Source: Sphagnum compactum (Eukaryota; Bryophyta; Sphagnopsida; Sphagnales). From it: a DNA stretch of 64,000 bases. Under the pieces are notes generated by a model. The model made no database searches and was not told where the DNA came from. It saw only the letters and a list, made by a program, of their open reading frames with translations. The DNA is taken from the NCBI GenBank assembly GCA_965153455.1, contig OZ234496.1, positions 5,031,207-5,095,206 on the forward strand, written 5' to 3'. The translations under genes and the position numbers were made by a program. Positions 34,915 to 47,004 of the stretch are shown here, in pieces (the stretch's first letter is position 1; each line of letters opens with the position of its first letter).

Positions 34915-36293
34915 GAGAAGCTTCAAACAACAATAAACCAATTGTTACTAGACTTTGGAGAGACTCCCAGTTCTGCCAATTCAGCGCCGGCCGCTTGCAG
35001 AAATTGGAAACGGAGCCATCCCATGGCCATGAGACTTTTGTTTCTTTGGCAGCAGTTGTCGAATCTGTGTTCATTTCAAATCTTGCGACTGCAGCGTCCA
35101 GTTCAACGTCTCCTCAGCAGCTTCGAACGACAAGCTTGAACCTCCTATTGTTCTCGTTCAAGAATCTGACCGTTTGAGAATGCAGGGTTCATGACGACGA
35201 CGAGGACGACGAGGAAACGGTCTCTTCGCGAAGCAGCTCCTCTTCTGGTTTCTTTCTCCGTCGATATATTTCTCCCAGCAGTGGAGATTGACCAAGGAGA
35301 TGCCTCTGATACTCTGGACCGCCCTTCTTCTTTCTGGTCGTGAACCACATGGGCGCATTGTCTTTGTGCAGCGCTGCAGTGCAGGAGATCAAAAGCGTGC
35401 ATTCTAGTATGAAGCAATTGCGTCTCTGAGTAGTAGTAATTCATGCCCGGTGCAGAGAGAAGCAATGAACACAAGCAGCGGCCGCGTGTTGAAGTTTTTC
35501 TCCTCAAAGATGTCCTGTAGATTATAGTATACCTCTTCATTATACCTCTTGTTATTTGCTGCAAATTGATTGTCGTTGTTTGATCATTTCCTGTGGATCC
35601 ATACACCTGCAATCTTCATCCTCTGCATGTTTGTTTCTCTGACAGTACTTAATTTCTCCGTGAAGACAAGAAGATTTGCTGCAACCTGCAGGAGTTTAGA
35701 AGAATCTTTTGTGCATTGATCTTTCGTTAGTCGTGGAGATCGTTGAATTGTATTCCAAGTATTATAAATCTAGAGTTCAGAATCAGAACTTGCGTTTCAG
35801 CCGTGATCCTCCACGTCTGGGATCTAGTCACTCACTTGCAGATCCTGCCGGGTTCCAAGCGACTGATCGTGGATCGAACTTTTCTTACTCCGACAGTTGG
35901 ATCGTCGAAGAGATTTTGTGCGGAATCCTTGCAATTCCTTCGAGATCCGACTAAGAAGAGTAACGTCCAGCAAATACCACCGGTAAGTGCCATGCTCATG
36001 ACTCTTGTGTATGTCAGAGAACTTACCTTCAACTCTTGATATTGATGTGGATTCTGTTCCGACTCGGAACAGAATCCACATGAGATCGGTTTGCTCCTCG
36101 ATTGCAATTTTCTATTGAAAGCCTTAGAAGGTGCAGTCCTTGTACGTTGTAATTGTCAGATACTTATCTAGAGCTTGTGATTTCGATCTCTCTCGAGGCA
36201 AGTTCTCTTTGTTTTTTTGGTTTTTTGAAGATCATCATCGCTGCATGCATGTCTGCTGCTGCACAGGTTGTTTTCTGCACGACGTTCACGCAA
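34915..36293. other. Region upstream of the fasciclin-like gene
   Basis: Holds probable plus-strand leader sequence for the downstream gene, including a strong splice donor (CCG|GTAAGT at 35,983) that would begin an intron in the untranslated leader, and a perfect palindrome (separate entry). Frames on both strands across 35,145-35,612 are overlapping and unconvincing. Confidence 0.35.
36045..36081. promoter_or_regulatory. Perfect 18-bp inverted repeat with 1-nt spacer
   Basis: ATGTGGATTCTGTTCCGA, one C, then TCGGAACAGAATCCACAT. The 37-bp palindrome lies about 210 bp upstream of the chosen start codon of the fasciclin-like gene, probably within the leader or its intron. It could be a dimeric factor site or an RNA hairpin. 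Confidence 0.7.
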
Positions 36294-37343
36294 ATGGCGG
36301 GTCTATGCAGGGCACCTGTGTGCATGATGTTCATTCCGCTGTGCTTGTACTATTTGACGCTGCTTTCCACCGAAGTGTTTGCTGATCTTGAGGACATGAC
36401 GACGGTGGCCGGTCATGATTTGGTCGGCAGCTCGCAAATTGGGTTGTATGATCCAGCCGCGCAGGCACGCTTCGGCTCTGCTGCTGCTGGAGTTGTTGAT
36501 ATGCCTCATACCATCAATTATGACGCAGAAGCGGCTCGCGTTGTCATAAGCGCAAGTCGAGGACACACAAACATTGGCGTCGAGGCAGTGGCGATGACAC
36601 CAGAGGCAAGCGAAATACCAGCCATAGAACCAGCAGCAGCAAGTGCTGAAGCGCCAGCACCAGCACCGGAAAGTCCACTGGTCGTTGCCGTCGTAGCCAG
36701 CTTACGAGCGAGGGGTCATTACGGCGCAATAGCAGGAGCAATCGACACTCTCGACGGATCGGTAATCAATAGCGGCATGACTTTCTTCGCACCCACGGAC
36801 GACGCTCTGTCCTCTTACAATCTCACGGACATCTCCGACAACATTCTGATCCTGGAGCATTGCGTGAACCGTCGAATGAACTACACGGAACTCACGGGGT
36901 TGAGCACGGGCACACAACTCGCAACTTTGTCTCGCGTTCACGTACTGGTGACCAACAACTCCCCCACCAATTTCCACATCGACAACGCGCGAGTAATCGA
37001 CCCGGACATCTACCTCCGAAACGGCATCGCAGTACACGGCATTGACGTCGTCTTCAACCTCTCCGCCTACTCCAACGAGACCTTCACCTTGCCACCCACA
37101 ACCATCACCACGGATCCAGAACTAGTTCCCTCCCCGCAAGTCCCCGCCGATCAGCTCCCGCCACGAACCTCGCTCCCGCCATCGCCGTCGCCACTGGGAT
37201 CCGCCGGCCCGACATCCGCGACTGTGGTGGGCTCGGGCGCCGCAGCAGGAGGTCCGACGGCCGCGTGTGTGGCGGCAATTTTGTCCACCACGCAACTGGC
37301 GGCCGGCATGTTGCTATTTTATCTCCTGAATCTTACCTACTAA
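36294..37343 (+). CDS. Fasciclin-like arabinogalactan protein (FLA), 349 aa
   Basis: Single-exon frame. The ATG at 36,294 (context CAAATGGCG) is preferred because it directly starts a signal peptide (MAGLCRAPVCMMFIPLCLYY, likely cleavage after VFA at about residue 30). An in-frame ATG lies 45 bp upstream. Order: spacer rich in Ala and acidic residues, a short Ala/Pro arabinogalactan-type stretch (about 113-127, APAPAPESP), one fasciclin domain (about 128-256) with H1 motif TFFAPTDDA (163-171) and H2 motif IAVHGIDVVF (245-254), then a Pro/Ser/Thr-rich stretch (about 266-310). It ends in a hydrophobic tail AGMLLFYLLNLTY preceded by small residues, as for GPI anchoring. Several N-glycosylation sequons (NLT, NYT, NNS, NET) are present. 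Such proteins sit on the outer plasma membrane and wall and are linked to adhesion and wall structure. The gene is much more GC-rich than its surroundings. Confidence 0.9.
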   Translation: MAGLCRAPVCMMFIPLCLYYLTLLSTEVFADLEDMTTVAGHDLVGSSQIGLYDPAAQARFGSAAAGVVDMPHTINYDAEAARVVISASRGHTNIGVEAVAMTPEASEIPAIEPAAASAEAPAPAPESPLVVAVVASLRARGHYGAIAGAIDTLDGSVINSGMTFFAPTDDALSSYNLTDISDNILILEHCVNRRMNYTELTGLSTGTQLATLSRVHVLVTNNSPTNFHIDNARVIDPDIYLRNGIAVHGIDVVFNLSAYSNETFTLPPTTITTDPELVPSPQVPADQLPPRTSLPPSPSPLGSAGPTSATVVGSGAAAGGPTAACVAAILSTTQLAAGMLLFYLLNLTY

Positions 37344-38975
37344 ATTTAGCACACTCCCTATTCTATTTTTCCCATTCATTCGTTCACTTGCTCATTCATC
37401 CGTTTAGTGTTCTTTTGAACAACCAAAAAAAAACACCAAATCATTTTTTCTATACCTACTTTGTACTTTGGTTATTTGAATTATTAATTCTCTAAAACTG
37501 TATCTACTTTGAACCCTTGTAATTTTGCTTTTCTTTTGTTCCGGTACCCAAACTACTAATGACAATGATAATGAAGTAACCGACCAACCATGTAAGCAAA
37601 CATATTGAGTTGGGTTGGGCTGGGAATTTAATATGGATCCAAATAATAGTCATCCGGATTGGAGCATTTCGGAAAAGCCAAGACTTCCAAGACGTCACAA
37701 TGAAATTGAGAGCAAAGACTTCAAAGCCTATTGTTGTACATGTAATTTACTACTAACGGGTTTAATAGTGTTGCTTAGCAGAAACTCGGATGAAAATAAA
37801 GCCCCCCAAAAACAAAAACAAAAAAACAAAACATAAGCTTGGTGCATGCGGGAATTGGGATAACTAGGAATGAGTGTCATCCAGCTTTTGGAAGTGTGTT
37901 TTTCATTCATCCCTTGAGTAGGAAAAGCAGGAACCTATCGTGGCGGAGGATCCAAGCGATCCATTTTTTTGGGGGTTTAATTTATAGGTGCACTGATTTC
38001 TTTCACGCAACTAATTTTGGACCGTCCGATCGTGTCATCCAAGGGTGTACGCTAGTTCCGGACACCTAACATCAGCAGCAGGATTACTCACTACGCAAAC
38101 AGAATCGGATAAGCTATCACGTTCCGTCTCCCTATTGGTGTATCGCTGCCCTAGAATCAGGGTGACTATTTCGTCACCGTCCGATCCCAAATTAGAGCTA
38201 TAAAGTGAAGTAGTTACCATTCTCATCTCATTGGATGATAAAGTTTCTGACATCCTTCTAAAAGTTTTTTTTCCAGGCGCCTGGGGGGGGGGAGTATCAT
38301 CCAATAGGGAGCCACCAGAAGTTAGTGCAGATTTAATAGGGTAAGAAACCCCAACTCGGTCCCAAAAATATGAACACCCTAAAAAAAAGTAATACGTGGC
38401 AGATTTCCAGTGGCTAGTAGCGTCATGCGTTTTTTGTTTTTTGTTTTCGAAACCAAAAGGAGGTTAATGTATCATCCGTCTATCTCATTTTATCATCCAC
38501 TGTGCTACTTCTTCGAGTGCTATTGCTGTCAGTCATCCATCGGTTTATGGGCCCCCGTGCGGGTAGTTCGTGGATGAAGCATCATGATGTTATGGGCGTG
38601 GTGAATCGTGCGAAATAATCATGGGTTGATTGTTCATTCGTTACGTTTCATCCATGAGACCCCGTCCATTATGGATGAGAGCTTCTTGCACTGTGGTAGA
38701 GGAGAGTGTTTGGAGAGAGTGGGGAACAGTGGGGGATCTTCCTTTTGAGAATTTCTTTGGTTTTTTGCGGATATGGCGATGGCGTGCGAAAACTGCGCGA
38801 ATTTTAGCCGTCCTCTTTGACGATTTCGCTCTCGCTGGGATGTACAAACTGCTCTGTGGGGGGGGGGAGACAGAGAGACGAACGGCCACCACAATAGAGA
38901 GACAGGAGAGACGGAGACGGAGATAAAAGCAGAGAGAGAAAAAACAGAGCTTTGACTGAGGAACCTGCAGCAATA
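37344..38975. other. Intergenic region between FLA and LPAT genes
   Basis: No gene recognised. Runs of G occur at about 38,283-38,292 and 38,859-38,867. ATTGGATGATA (38,230) and TATCATCCAAT (38,296) form an 11-bp inverted pair. The last 80 bases before the LPAT start are GAGA-rich (GAGAGACAGGAGAGACGGAG near 38,898), as in a plant leader or core promoter. Confidence 0.4.
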
Positions 38976-41900
38976 ATGGAAGGGGGTTTCACCTTCATTG
39001 CGTTGCCCTTGGGCCTCATGTTCTTCTCCTCCGGTTTCTTCATCAATGTTTTACAGGTCAGTTTCTGTATTGAAAGAAAGCATCCCAGATGTCACCTACT
39101 CCCTCGCTTGACATACACTCGACTCTTGTTTGCCAGCCTAGTGAGTGGTGAGCACTGTCCATAGTTCGGTATGGTTATTATGGTGACTTGTTCGTTTTTA
39201 GGTCTACAAAAAGATATATTGCAGAATTCTGTTTTTGGATTAATGAAAGCTTCTCCAAGTTTCAACCCTCTGCATTTCAGAGATGCAGAATTCTCTTTGC
39301 TCCAGCTGGAAGGGGCAAACTTCATGCTTGTTTTTTCTGGGTTTGGGGTTTGATGAAGAGGGCCTACCTCTAAGTTCCCAGATTTTAGAGTGGTGAACAA
39401 TTCCCTTTTGCCTTTGGTTGTGGCACTTTTTTTCTGCTGACCAGTGGCAGTTTTACAACAAGAGAACTCCACTGTCCATCTGGGGATTACTTCTGCATGT
39501 GTGCATTCCAGCACCTGGCGGTGGCAGAGGGTGGCTGGCCACTCAGTTACAAATTGTCTCTTGCATGAATAAGAGTCAGATGGTTGGAGTACAGATGGAT
39601 GGATATGTGTCCCTTTGGTGAGAGATGTTAAGATGGACTGAGTTTGAGAGAGCTGATGTTGATGTGCAAATCTTCATGATGCAGTTGCTGGCAACTTTGT
39701 TTGTGCTGCCAATATCAAGGCGTGCATTTAGAATCACAAACATGATCATGATGGAGACATTGTGGTCACAGCTCATTTGGCTTGTCGATTGGTGGTCTGG
39801 TGTTCAGGTAATATACTCTTCCCTCCCATACACTGAATTTCCTCAATCCTATGATGGTTCCCCTTTTCAATCTCAAATCTCTCAGAATGAGGTCTTAACT
39901 GGCCAATTAATTATTTCACAGGTGCGGATCTATACTGATGCAGAGACATGGCAGCAAATGGGTATTATGTTCAACTCCTAGTTTTACTCTGTTATACTCT
40001 TGAATTTTGCACAGCCATTTGGCTTGATTTTAAACCCTGGTTTTGTTTTCCTATTCAGATCTCCATCAGTTGAAGCTATCTTCTTGTGAATGTTAGTCAA
40101 CTGAAACATGATGGAATGGTGTAATGGTTCAGGCAAGGAACATGCTCTAGTGATATCCAATCACCGCAGTGATATCGATTGGCTTGTGGGGTGGATTATT
40201 GCTCAGGTGTCTTCCTCACTCTCTCTCTTGGATTTATTTGCTTTCCCTTTTCACAATTAGTTTCAATGATTTGATTCTGATGGAGGATGGTCAGACAGTG
40301 TCTGGCAGGGAGAATTAAATTCGGCTGAGAACTAAAGCTAGTTTAGGAATCTAGATGAATCAGGCAGGTCCTAGTGACCTGCCTGAATGAAGCTACTGTG
40401 TTGTTTTGGATGTAATCAAAGTTCATGTGAAGTGCAGCGCCGTGGGTGTCTAGGAGGAACACGAGCTGTCATGAAGCAGTCTACACAATATTTACCCATC
40501 ATTGGGTGGTCCATGTGGTTCTCTGAGTATGTTTTCTTGGCCCGGAATTGGGCTAAAGATGAGCTTACACTGAAGGTTTTCACCATACTCTCTAACTCAT
40601 GCAATGCTCTTCATTTTAGGACAGCTTTGGAAACCTGTTTGCATGTGGTTTTTGCAGATGATACTCTCACTGATGCTACAAAGTGATATATTTAGGCAAC
40701 CTTGTTTCAGTATTGATTCCCTGCACACATAAGGCACTCTGAAACTATCACATGACATTCTCTGTATTTTTTCCTATTGTCCCCAGAATGCCCAATAAGA
40801 ATTTGCTCTGTGACTCAAAGTAGTCTCACCTTAATGTAGTAAACCTGCAGAAAATATCCATTGGTTCCACAATAATTACTCCTGTCAATCAACGGGAAAA
40901 GAAATTTTGTGAGGTAGATCCTGAAGTTGCCTCAGCAAAGAGAACACCTTGTTCTAAGGGTGTGTCTGCTTATTACAGACTGGGTTTCAACGAATGAAGG
41001 GATTTCCACGAGTCCTATGGGTAGCACTTTTTGTTGAGGGAACACGGTTCACCAAGGCCAAGCTCACTGGTGCTCAAGAATTTGCGCGTTCCCATGGAAT
41101 GCGTGTTCCACGTAATGTCCTTGTCCCCCGCACTAAGGCAAGTTTCACAAGCCATTTCTCTCTACTTGTCAATTGCCAAGGTGTGACTTTGTCCCGTAGT
41201 CCTACAGCTAGATGGTTTATGCAGCCCTCTGATGTCTTGTCTGGAATGCAGGGTTTTGTTTCTGCTGTTCAAAATCTGCGTGGTTTTACACCAGCAGTAT
41301 ATGATATCACAGTAGCCATTTCAAAGGATCTTCCTGCCCCAACTATGCTGCGTCTATTCAAGGGTCTGCCATCGGTGGTATGATCTTGAAAGGGTTGTTC
41401 AGCCTTCTCTTCATCCTCAAGTTTGGCAATAGGGAAGGCTCCCCTGTTTTGGTTTTGAGCTTCCTTAGATAGAATCTCTCCATAATATGGTGTCTGTGCA
41501 TGTTCAATTCTGTAGTTTGCAGCACTTGCCATTGCAGATTAGTTCTTCCTGAGGCACAGAGACTATGTGAACTAGGCATTCTGATGTGCATGATTGCTAG
41601 TCTTCAATGCCTAGCTTTTTAATTCCAAAGGTGTCAAGGTACGAAAGTATCAAAATTAGGAGTTGATGTGAATGGGCAGGTTCATGTGCATGCGAGGCGG
41701 ATACCAATGACGGAGCTTCCAACATCTGATGATGAATTGGCTACTTGGTGTCATGAGGCATTTGCAACAAAGGTTCTACCTTCTGCACACACATTATGCT
41801 ATTGTTGGCACTATCCTTGTGATGGTAGCCAGGTTATGACTGGCTGCATTCTATGTTGGTAGCTGTTATGTTAAGGAATCGCAGTTGTCATCTATGGTTG

Positions 41901-43136
41901 GCAATTTATGCTGGAGACCTTGCTAATGATGGAAAAGTCTCAAACTACCAAAGAATAAAATTGATGGAGGAAAGTGCAGTGCCCAGTATTGTGAACCCTA
42001 AACCCAGAATGGAACCTGCCTCTGTGGTCTTGCAACAGTACAGAGTAATGTTTGTAAGAAAACTTGAATCATCAGATTTTGTCATCTTCAAGTCTTGGTT
42101 CTATTTTGTTTTTGTATGCCTTGAGGCCGGTTCGGCCATCTTTGGGGTTCATTTCACAGATGGGTTTTCTCAGTGCTCTTATGCTGTAGGATGACCTTCT
42201 GGATCAACATGAAAAGGAGAACACATTTGGAGAAAATTTATATATACCCATTCAGCGGCCCCTTCTTCCTCTCTTTGTAAGTTGTAGTCATCAACCCTTG
42301 AGCAATTATGTGTCAGTTCCTTTCTCCTGCTTGTCTTCTTCCCTACACACCTTTTGCTTCCAGACAACCTGTGGATGGTGTTGGTCCTTTCCTGTTTTGT
42401 TTCCATTTGGTTTCCACATACTGCTTTCCAGGACTTCTCATGAAAGCTTTTGTCCTTTTGCTCCTCCTTTTTTCCTCCAATCTATTGCTGTTTTGAGGGC
42501 CTGCCAGTTGCTTTCTTTTTAAACTCTATCTTGATTGGGGAACTTCTGGCAATGGTGGAATGCAGATTGTGATAGGATGGGCAATTTTGCTGCTGACAGC
42601 ATCATGGTGGTTGTTGAGACCCTTGTTGGCTACTCCTCGTGGAATTGCATGGATTGTTGGAGTACTCCTTCTGGTCATCGTTTGCATTCAGGTCTATACA
42701 TCTGTAGAACACTTTTGCACCTTCCATTAAAAGCTGGCCATGTTTTTCTAAACCATAAGAACAGCAAGAACTGAAGCATACTTTAAGGAGCACCCTAAAC
42801 TGAATTACTTCTGGGACTTATTCCATGTTTTTACATGTGGGTGGTTGTGAGTAGCAACTTGAATTCTTTGCACCATTAGTATTTGAACACCTTAGGTCAT
42901 CTTTGCATTTAAAACCTCAACGAATGAAAGGTGACACATGAGAAGTGCAGATGTGAGCATAAACTTGTTAGTGTGGATGCCAACAGTATGATTCTTCTGT
43001 TGATCTCAATCAGAGTGTTTGATGTGCACAGGTGCTTGTTATGTCATCTCAATCAGAGCGGAGCTCAAATCCAGCAGCAAGAAAATCCAAGGCTGTAAAG
43101 GAAGCACCCTTGCCTCCCCAACGGAAGGAAGGCTAG
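38976..43136 (+). CDS. LPAT2: 1-acyl-sn-glycerol-3-phosphate acyltransferase (LPAT2/3 type), 383 aa, ten exons
   Basis: Exons 38,976-39,056, 39,685-39,807, 39,922-39,961, 40,133-40,206, 40,438-40,575, 40,979-41,137, 41,252-41,377, 41,680-41,772, 42,190-42,276, 42,566-42,691 and 43,032-43,136 (exons three and four share a split codon). This is eleven coding segments joined into one frame. The enzyme moves an acyl group from acyl-CoA to lysophosphatidic acid, giving phosphatidic acid in the ER. Visible parts: N-terminal membrane segment ([14 protein letters not shown]), [14 protein letters not shown], catalytic [24 protein letters not shown], acceptor motif [26 protein letters not shown], two C-terminal membrane segments in the tenth segment, and a basic tail. 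Length and all motifs match Arabidopsis LPAT2 (389 aa), so the gene looks intact. All introns are GT-AG except one GC-AG (separate entry). Confidence 0.95.
41138..41251 (+). other. GC-AG intron of the LPAT gene, in frame and stop-free
   Basis: The donor is AAG|GCAAGT, the standard form of the rare GC donor, and the acceptor is ATGCAG|G. The 114-bp intron keeps the reading frame and has no stop in that frame. Removing it restores VPRTK-GFVSAV exactly as in other plant LPATs. A shift to the nearby GT at 41,142 would break the frame. Confidence 0.9.
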
Positions 43137-46100
43137 GTCACATCCATTCAGACATGTTCATTTAGATTTCCTTGAATCCCTTATAATAAACTCAATTTTA
43201 ACAAAGGGGCATGTGAAATCAGTTGGCAAATAAACCCTAGTGCCATACTACAATGATAGAAAAAGGCTATGTCATCAAATTCATTTCTGATTTACCTCAG
43301 ATGAGAGCATATTTTTCCATCATCAGTTTGTGGCATGTCTTTTCAGTGAGCATTTGGCTTGGGATGTCACAGAGACAAAACCAAAATTTTGAGCCCAACT
43401 ATTGCACTTGACTTGGTATGTCTTCATTATTGTCCTTACAGCTAGATTGTGGATCCAAGCAAGGTAGTCAGATATTATTGTTCTGAGTGTCTTACTATTG
43501 CAAGCAAACGTGTAAGTAGTCCATTGTGGTCTTGAAAATGTTGGCCCTGTTGAATGGCAAAGTCTCTACACCTAGAGTGCTATGTAATAGGTACAATCAC
43601 ATAAACACAGAAGCAAAAAACATCTCACCCATATTGAACCCAGTACATGTTGGAGTACTACACAATTGATGTTTTTGCATGGAGAAGCTTGATTTGTATG
43701 GAAGCAAATTGCAAAGTGCAGAAATTTGACACTGTCAGGTATTGTGCTTACAGATGGCTTACCATTGTTGATGTAATTGAACCCACATGTCCTTTCCTCA
43801 GATTCCCAGTTCATTGAGAGGAAAACTTCTGCAATCAAAGGTGAAGCTAGGGACTACTGATTTGTTGGACAAGTCCTTCATGCAGGTTGGAAACATTGAT
43901 CCAGTGATGAAGCAGCTATGTGTATGCTTTACTAGTTCTTGTCAAAACAAGTTTATGTTCTCCACAAGGTGAGAAAATCTTGTGCCAATGTAGCCCATCA
44001 CTGTGGTTGGTGCATTCTGAACTGCAGATCTAAACCACCCATTTAATAACAGAATAAATAAAGAAGCCCTCGGACTCACAGTGATTTCTTTCTTAGCTTG
44101 GAGCAAAATGCATCTAAAGAAACCTGTGTCTTTAGAGTCGTTTCCCATTTAGACCATCTGATTCAGGTCTGAGTCCATTAGCATCCATCAGTTTTGAATG
44201 GTGATGCCTGATGTGTAAAGTTAAATTGTAAAAGTTCTGTCATGGTACCAAAGTCGTTTAAGATGGACTTTGTTCTTTCCCGTGGCAATTTTCACTTGTT
44301 AGCCACCATGCAATCAGTTGTGGAAAGGGGATCTCAGCTGTTTTTGGGGAAAGATATCTAGTGAGTGTAAAAATGAGATAAGAAGACGGGGCACCTCATC
44401 CTGCGGTGTTCTGCCATGGCAATCTTCCCCGTTGCAGCACTTTCGTGTGATCGCCATAGCCAGAGCTTGAGTCCAACGTTTCTGCAGTGTCCTTGTGCTC
44501 CTGATGGCCATGGTTGCCCTACTGGAGGATAGTTCTTTGCAGTGGCTTTCCAATTGTCATTCAATCGTTTGAGTTTGGTTCAGGGAAATGTGAGCATTAG
44601 TTGGAAAACCATGAGTCATTCTGACTGTTGCAGGCAGAAAGTGCTTCCTCTCTCAAGGGTGGCTCTTGTGTAAGTTGTCTTCTTCCATTACAAGAGTGAT
44701 GATCATCAGGAAATTTATGAACAATGAACATCCATTAACTATCATTTAGAAATTAATTTTGATACATAAACAAACTTTCCCAAAAATGTTCCAAAACCTT
44801 AACAAACCAAGGTAACCTACTTAGACCTGTTGCCATCAATATTTGGTTTTGGCCAAGCCCATGCTCAATTCATAGTTTTTGTTGGCATTCTCAAAGCATG
44901 TAAAACACTCCAGGCTTTGCATTCAAATGAAGGGTGCGTTTATAACATGTAATAAGTCATCAGGCATTTTGAAAAGCGAAATGCCTGCAAAATTAGTCAA
45001 ATTTACAATATGAAAGCACAGTTCTCCAGATTTTTCCCAAATCTTTGATAAAAAAAACGACAAAATTTGTCCCCCAAAAAAAAGAAAAAGTCACAGTATG
45101 GAAGCTAATACAAATTACATTGTGAAATGCATGAACCCATCTACCCACTCATGATTCAGACTACCAACCCCTTTGGAAGGTAAATGCCCATAATACATGT
45201 AAGACAAATGTCATGATACTTCAAACAATGCTACGGATTGGCCAAATCTCCTTTCCCCCCCCTCTTCCCCATAAAATAATCATTTGGAAACCGAATGAGC
45301 ATTGTAACACACTTGTTGAAGCCTTGTATAAGTGATAGTTCCTTTTAATTACTGTGTGTCTATTAGGAATTGGATGTTGGAACCTCATTTCACATGACTT
45401 TAAAAAAAAATTTGAAAAAATTGAATGGCTAATGCTCTAAGTGGAAGCCAATGTTTGATCTACAATGCCTTGAATAGTTAGTGGCATACGAGGATTTAAA
45501 GATGTACAACATAAAAACCTTACACTTTTTTACACTCTTTGGATCACAACATAGCTTCCGGAACGAGAAATTTTCTAATGCATACAATCCTAAAACCCAC
45601 CGTTTTATTCTGAACAGGACCATCATGACATGAAAATGAGTACTATATATCCAAACCCTGGATAAACTCTTCCAATTCCACTCATGCTCAATGCTCATGC
45701 ATGAGAGGACTTGATGGCATTAAGTACATGAAGATATGGCTTTTGCAATTCATTTCTCTCATCCCTTGCAAAGAAAGAGGAGTGGATAGTTTATTCAAAA
45801 ATGGCCGTCCACTATCGCACATATCATGAAAGGTAAATTCACCATATGATAGACTTTTGAGGTCCATGTTTAAAAAATTGAAAGTCCTCACTTATATCAA
45901 CATTCATTCTTTGAGTCCATCCATCGAGTCATTGATGATTTCTCGAGTTAAGGATATCCATTTGTGAGCACTTAAGTAAATCGTATTTGACTCAATTTAA
46001 AATTTGTGTTAACCGCCATTGCCACACTTTAATTGCAAATGAAAAACCACAAATCAGTGTAAAATTCTGCAAAACCCATAATTGCTAAACTTTATTTGCA

Positions 46101-46986
46101 AGAGACAACAGAAGTCCATGTAAATTTTTCTTAATTAAACCATTGCCAACCTTTACTCGAAAGGAACATAACACATCAATGCAAGAAAAATTCAATCCAT
46201 GGGGAGGTGGGACTTGGGAGTCCTCAACCCTAAAGCTTCCTTGAATCCTCTCCCTCATGCACCTAAGATTAAACAAAAATTCGAACCATTCTTGAAATTA
46301 TGCTGTCATCAATGATCACACCTAAGTTGTAATTATCATGGTTTTGATTAGAATAACAATGAGAGTGTCTTCTCGGACATGTAGATCCTATTCACAATGG
46401 TTCTTTCCAAATCAAAAGTAGGCTACTCCATCAAAATTTGTTTAAAGAATATTATAAATATGGTTAAAGTACCGTCACATTTCTTTTTCCCCTGTCTGCC
46501 CAATTGCCCAATTAAGAACTTTTGGTGAAGCCCAGATACATTGGGCTGAAATTATGCATGTTTTGGGTGTGTAATGGACACTAGGAAACACCCTAAACTT
46601 GTAAAATCATGACCCACTCACTGTGTCTTCTGGGCATCACCCTTTTTTTTTTTGAGGGAAAAAATATATGAATTAGGCTAAGGGCAGATAGGAAAAAAAG
46701 AAATGCAACAATACTTTTGTAGTGCCTACAGTTAGGACCTTTTGCTGACTTTAACATCTTTAGTTTGTGGCTATCACCGTTCTCCATGGCCATCCATGTT
46801 AATGCCACACCCAATGAACAATTCTCTAATAGGTAATATTTTTTGGACCGAAAACTGAACTCTTTTGGGGCAGTTTAATATGGACTTACATAACAAGTTT
46901 GCCAGTTTTTCCTTGGAAAACCCTTTTTTTTTTTTCCCCCCAATATGTCCAACAACAAAGTTAACCAGACCAACTCTTACACCCTT

Positions 46987-47004
46987 AAACCCTAAACCCT
47001 AAAC
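46987..47004. repeat. Short interstitial telomere-type repeat
   Basis: AAACCCTAAACCCTAAAC, two and a half units of the plant telomere repeat. Such short copies are also common as telo-box promoter elements, so no telomere origin is implied. Confidence 0.8.

Noticed and set aside
46987-47004. Telomere fusion or chromosome-end signal
   Set aside because: Only two and a half AAACCCT units, far too short for an end or fusion scar; telo-box-like copies are common in plant DNA.
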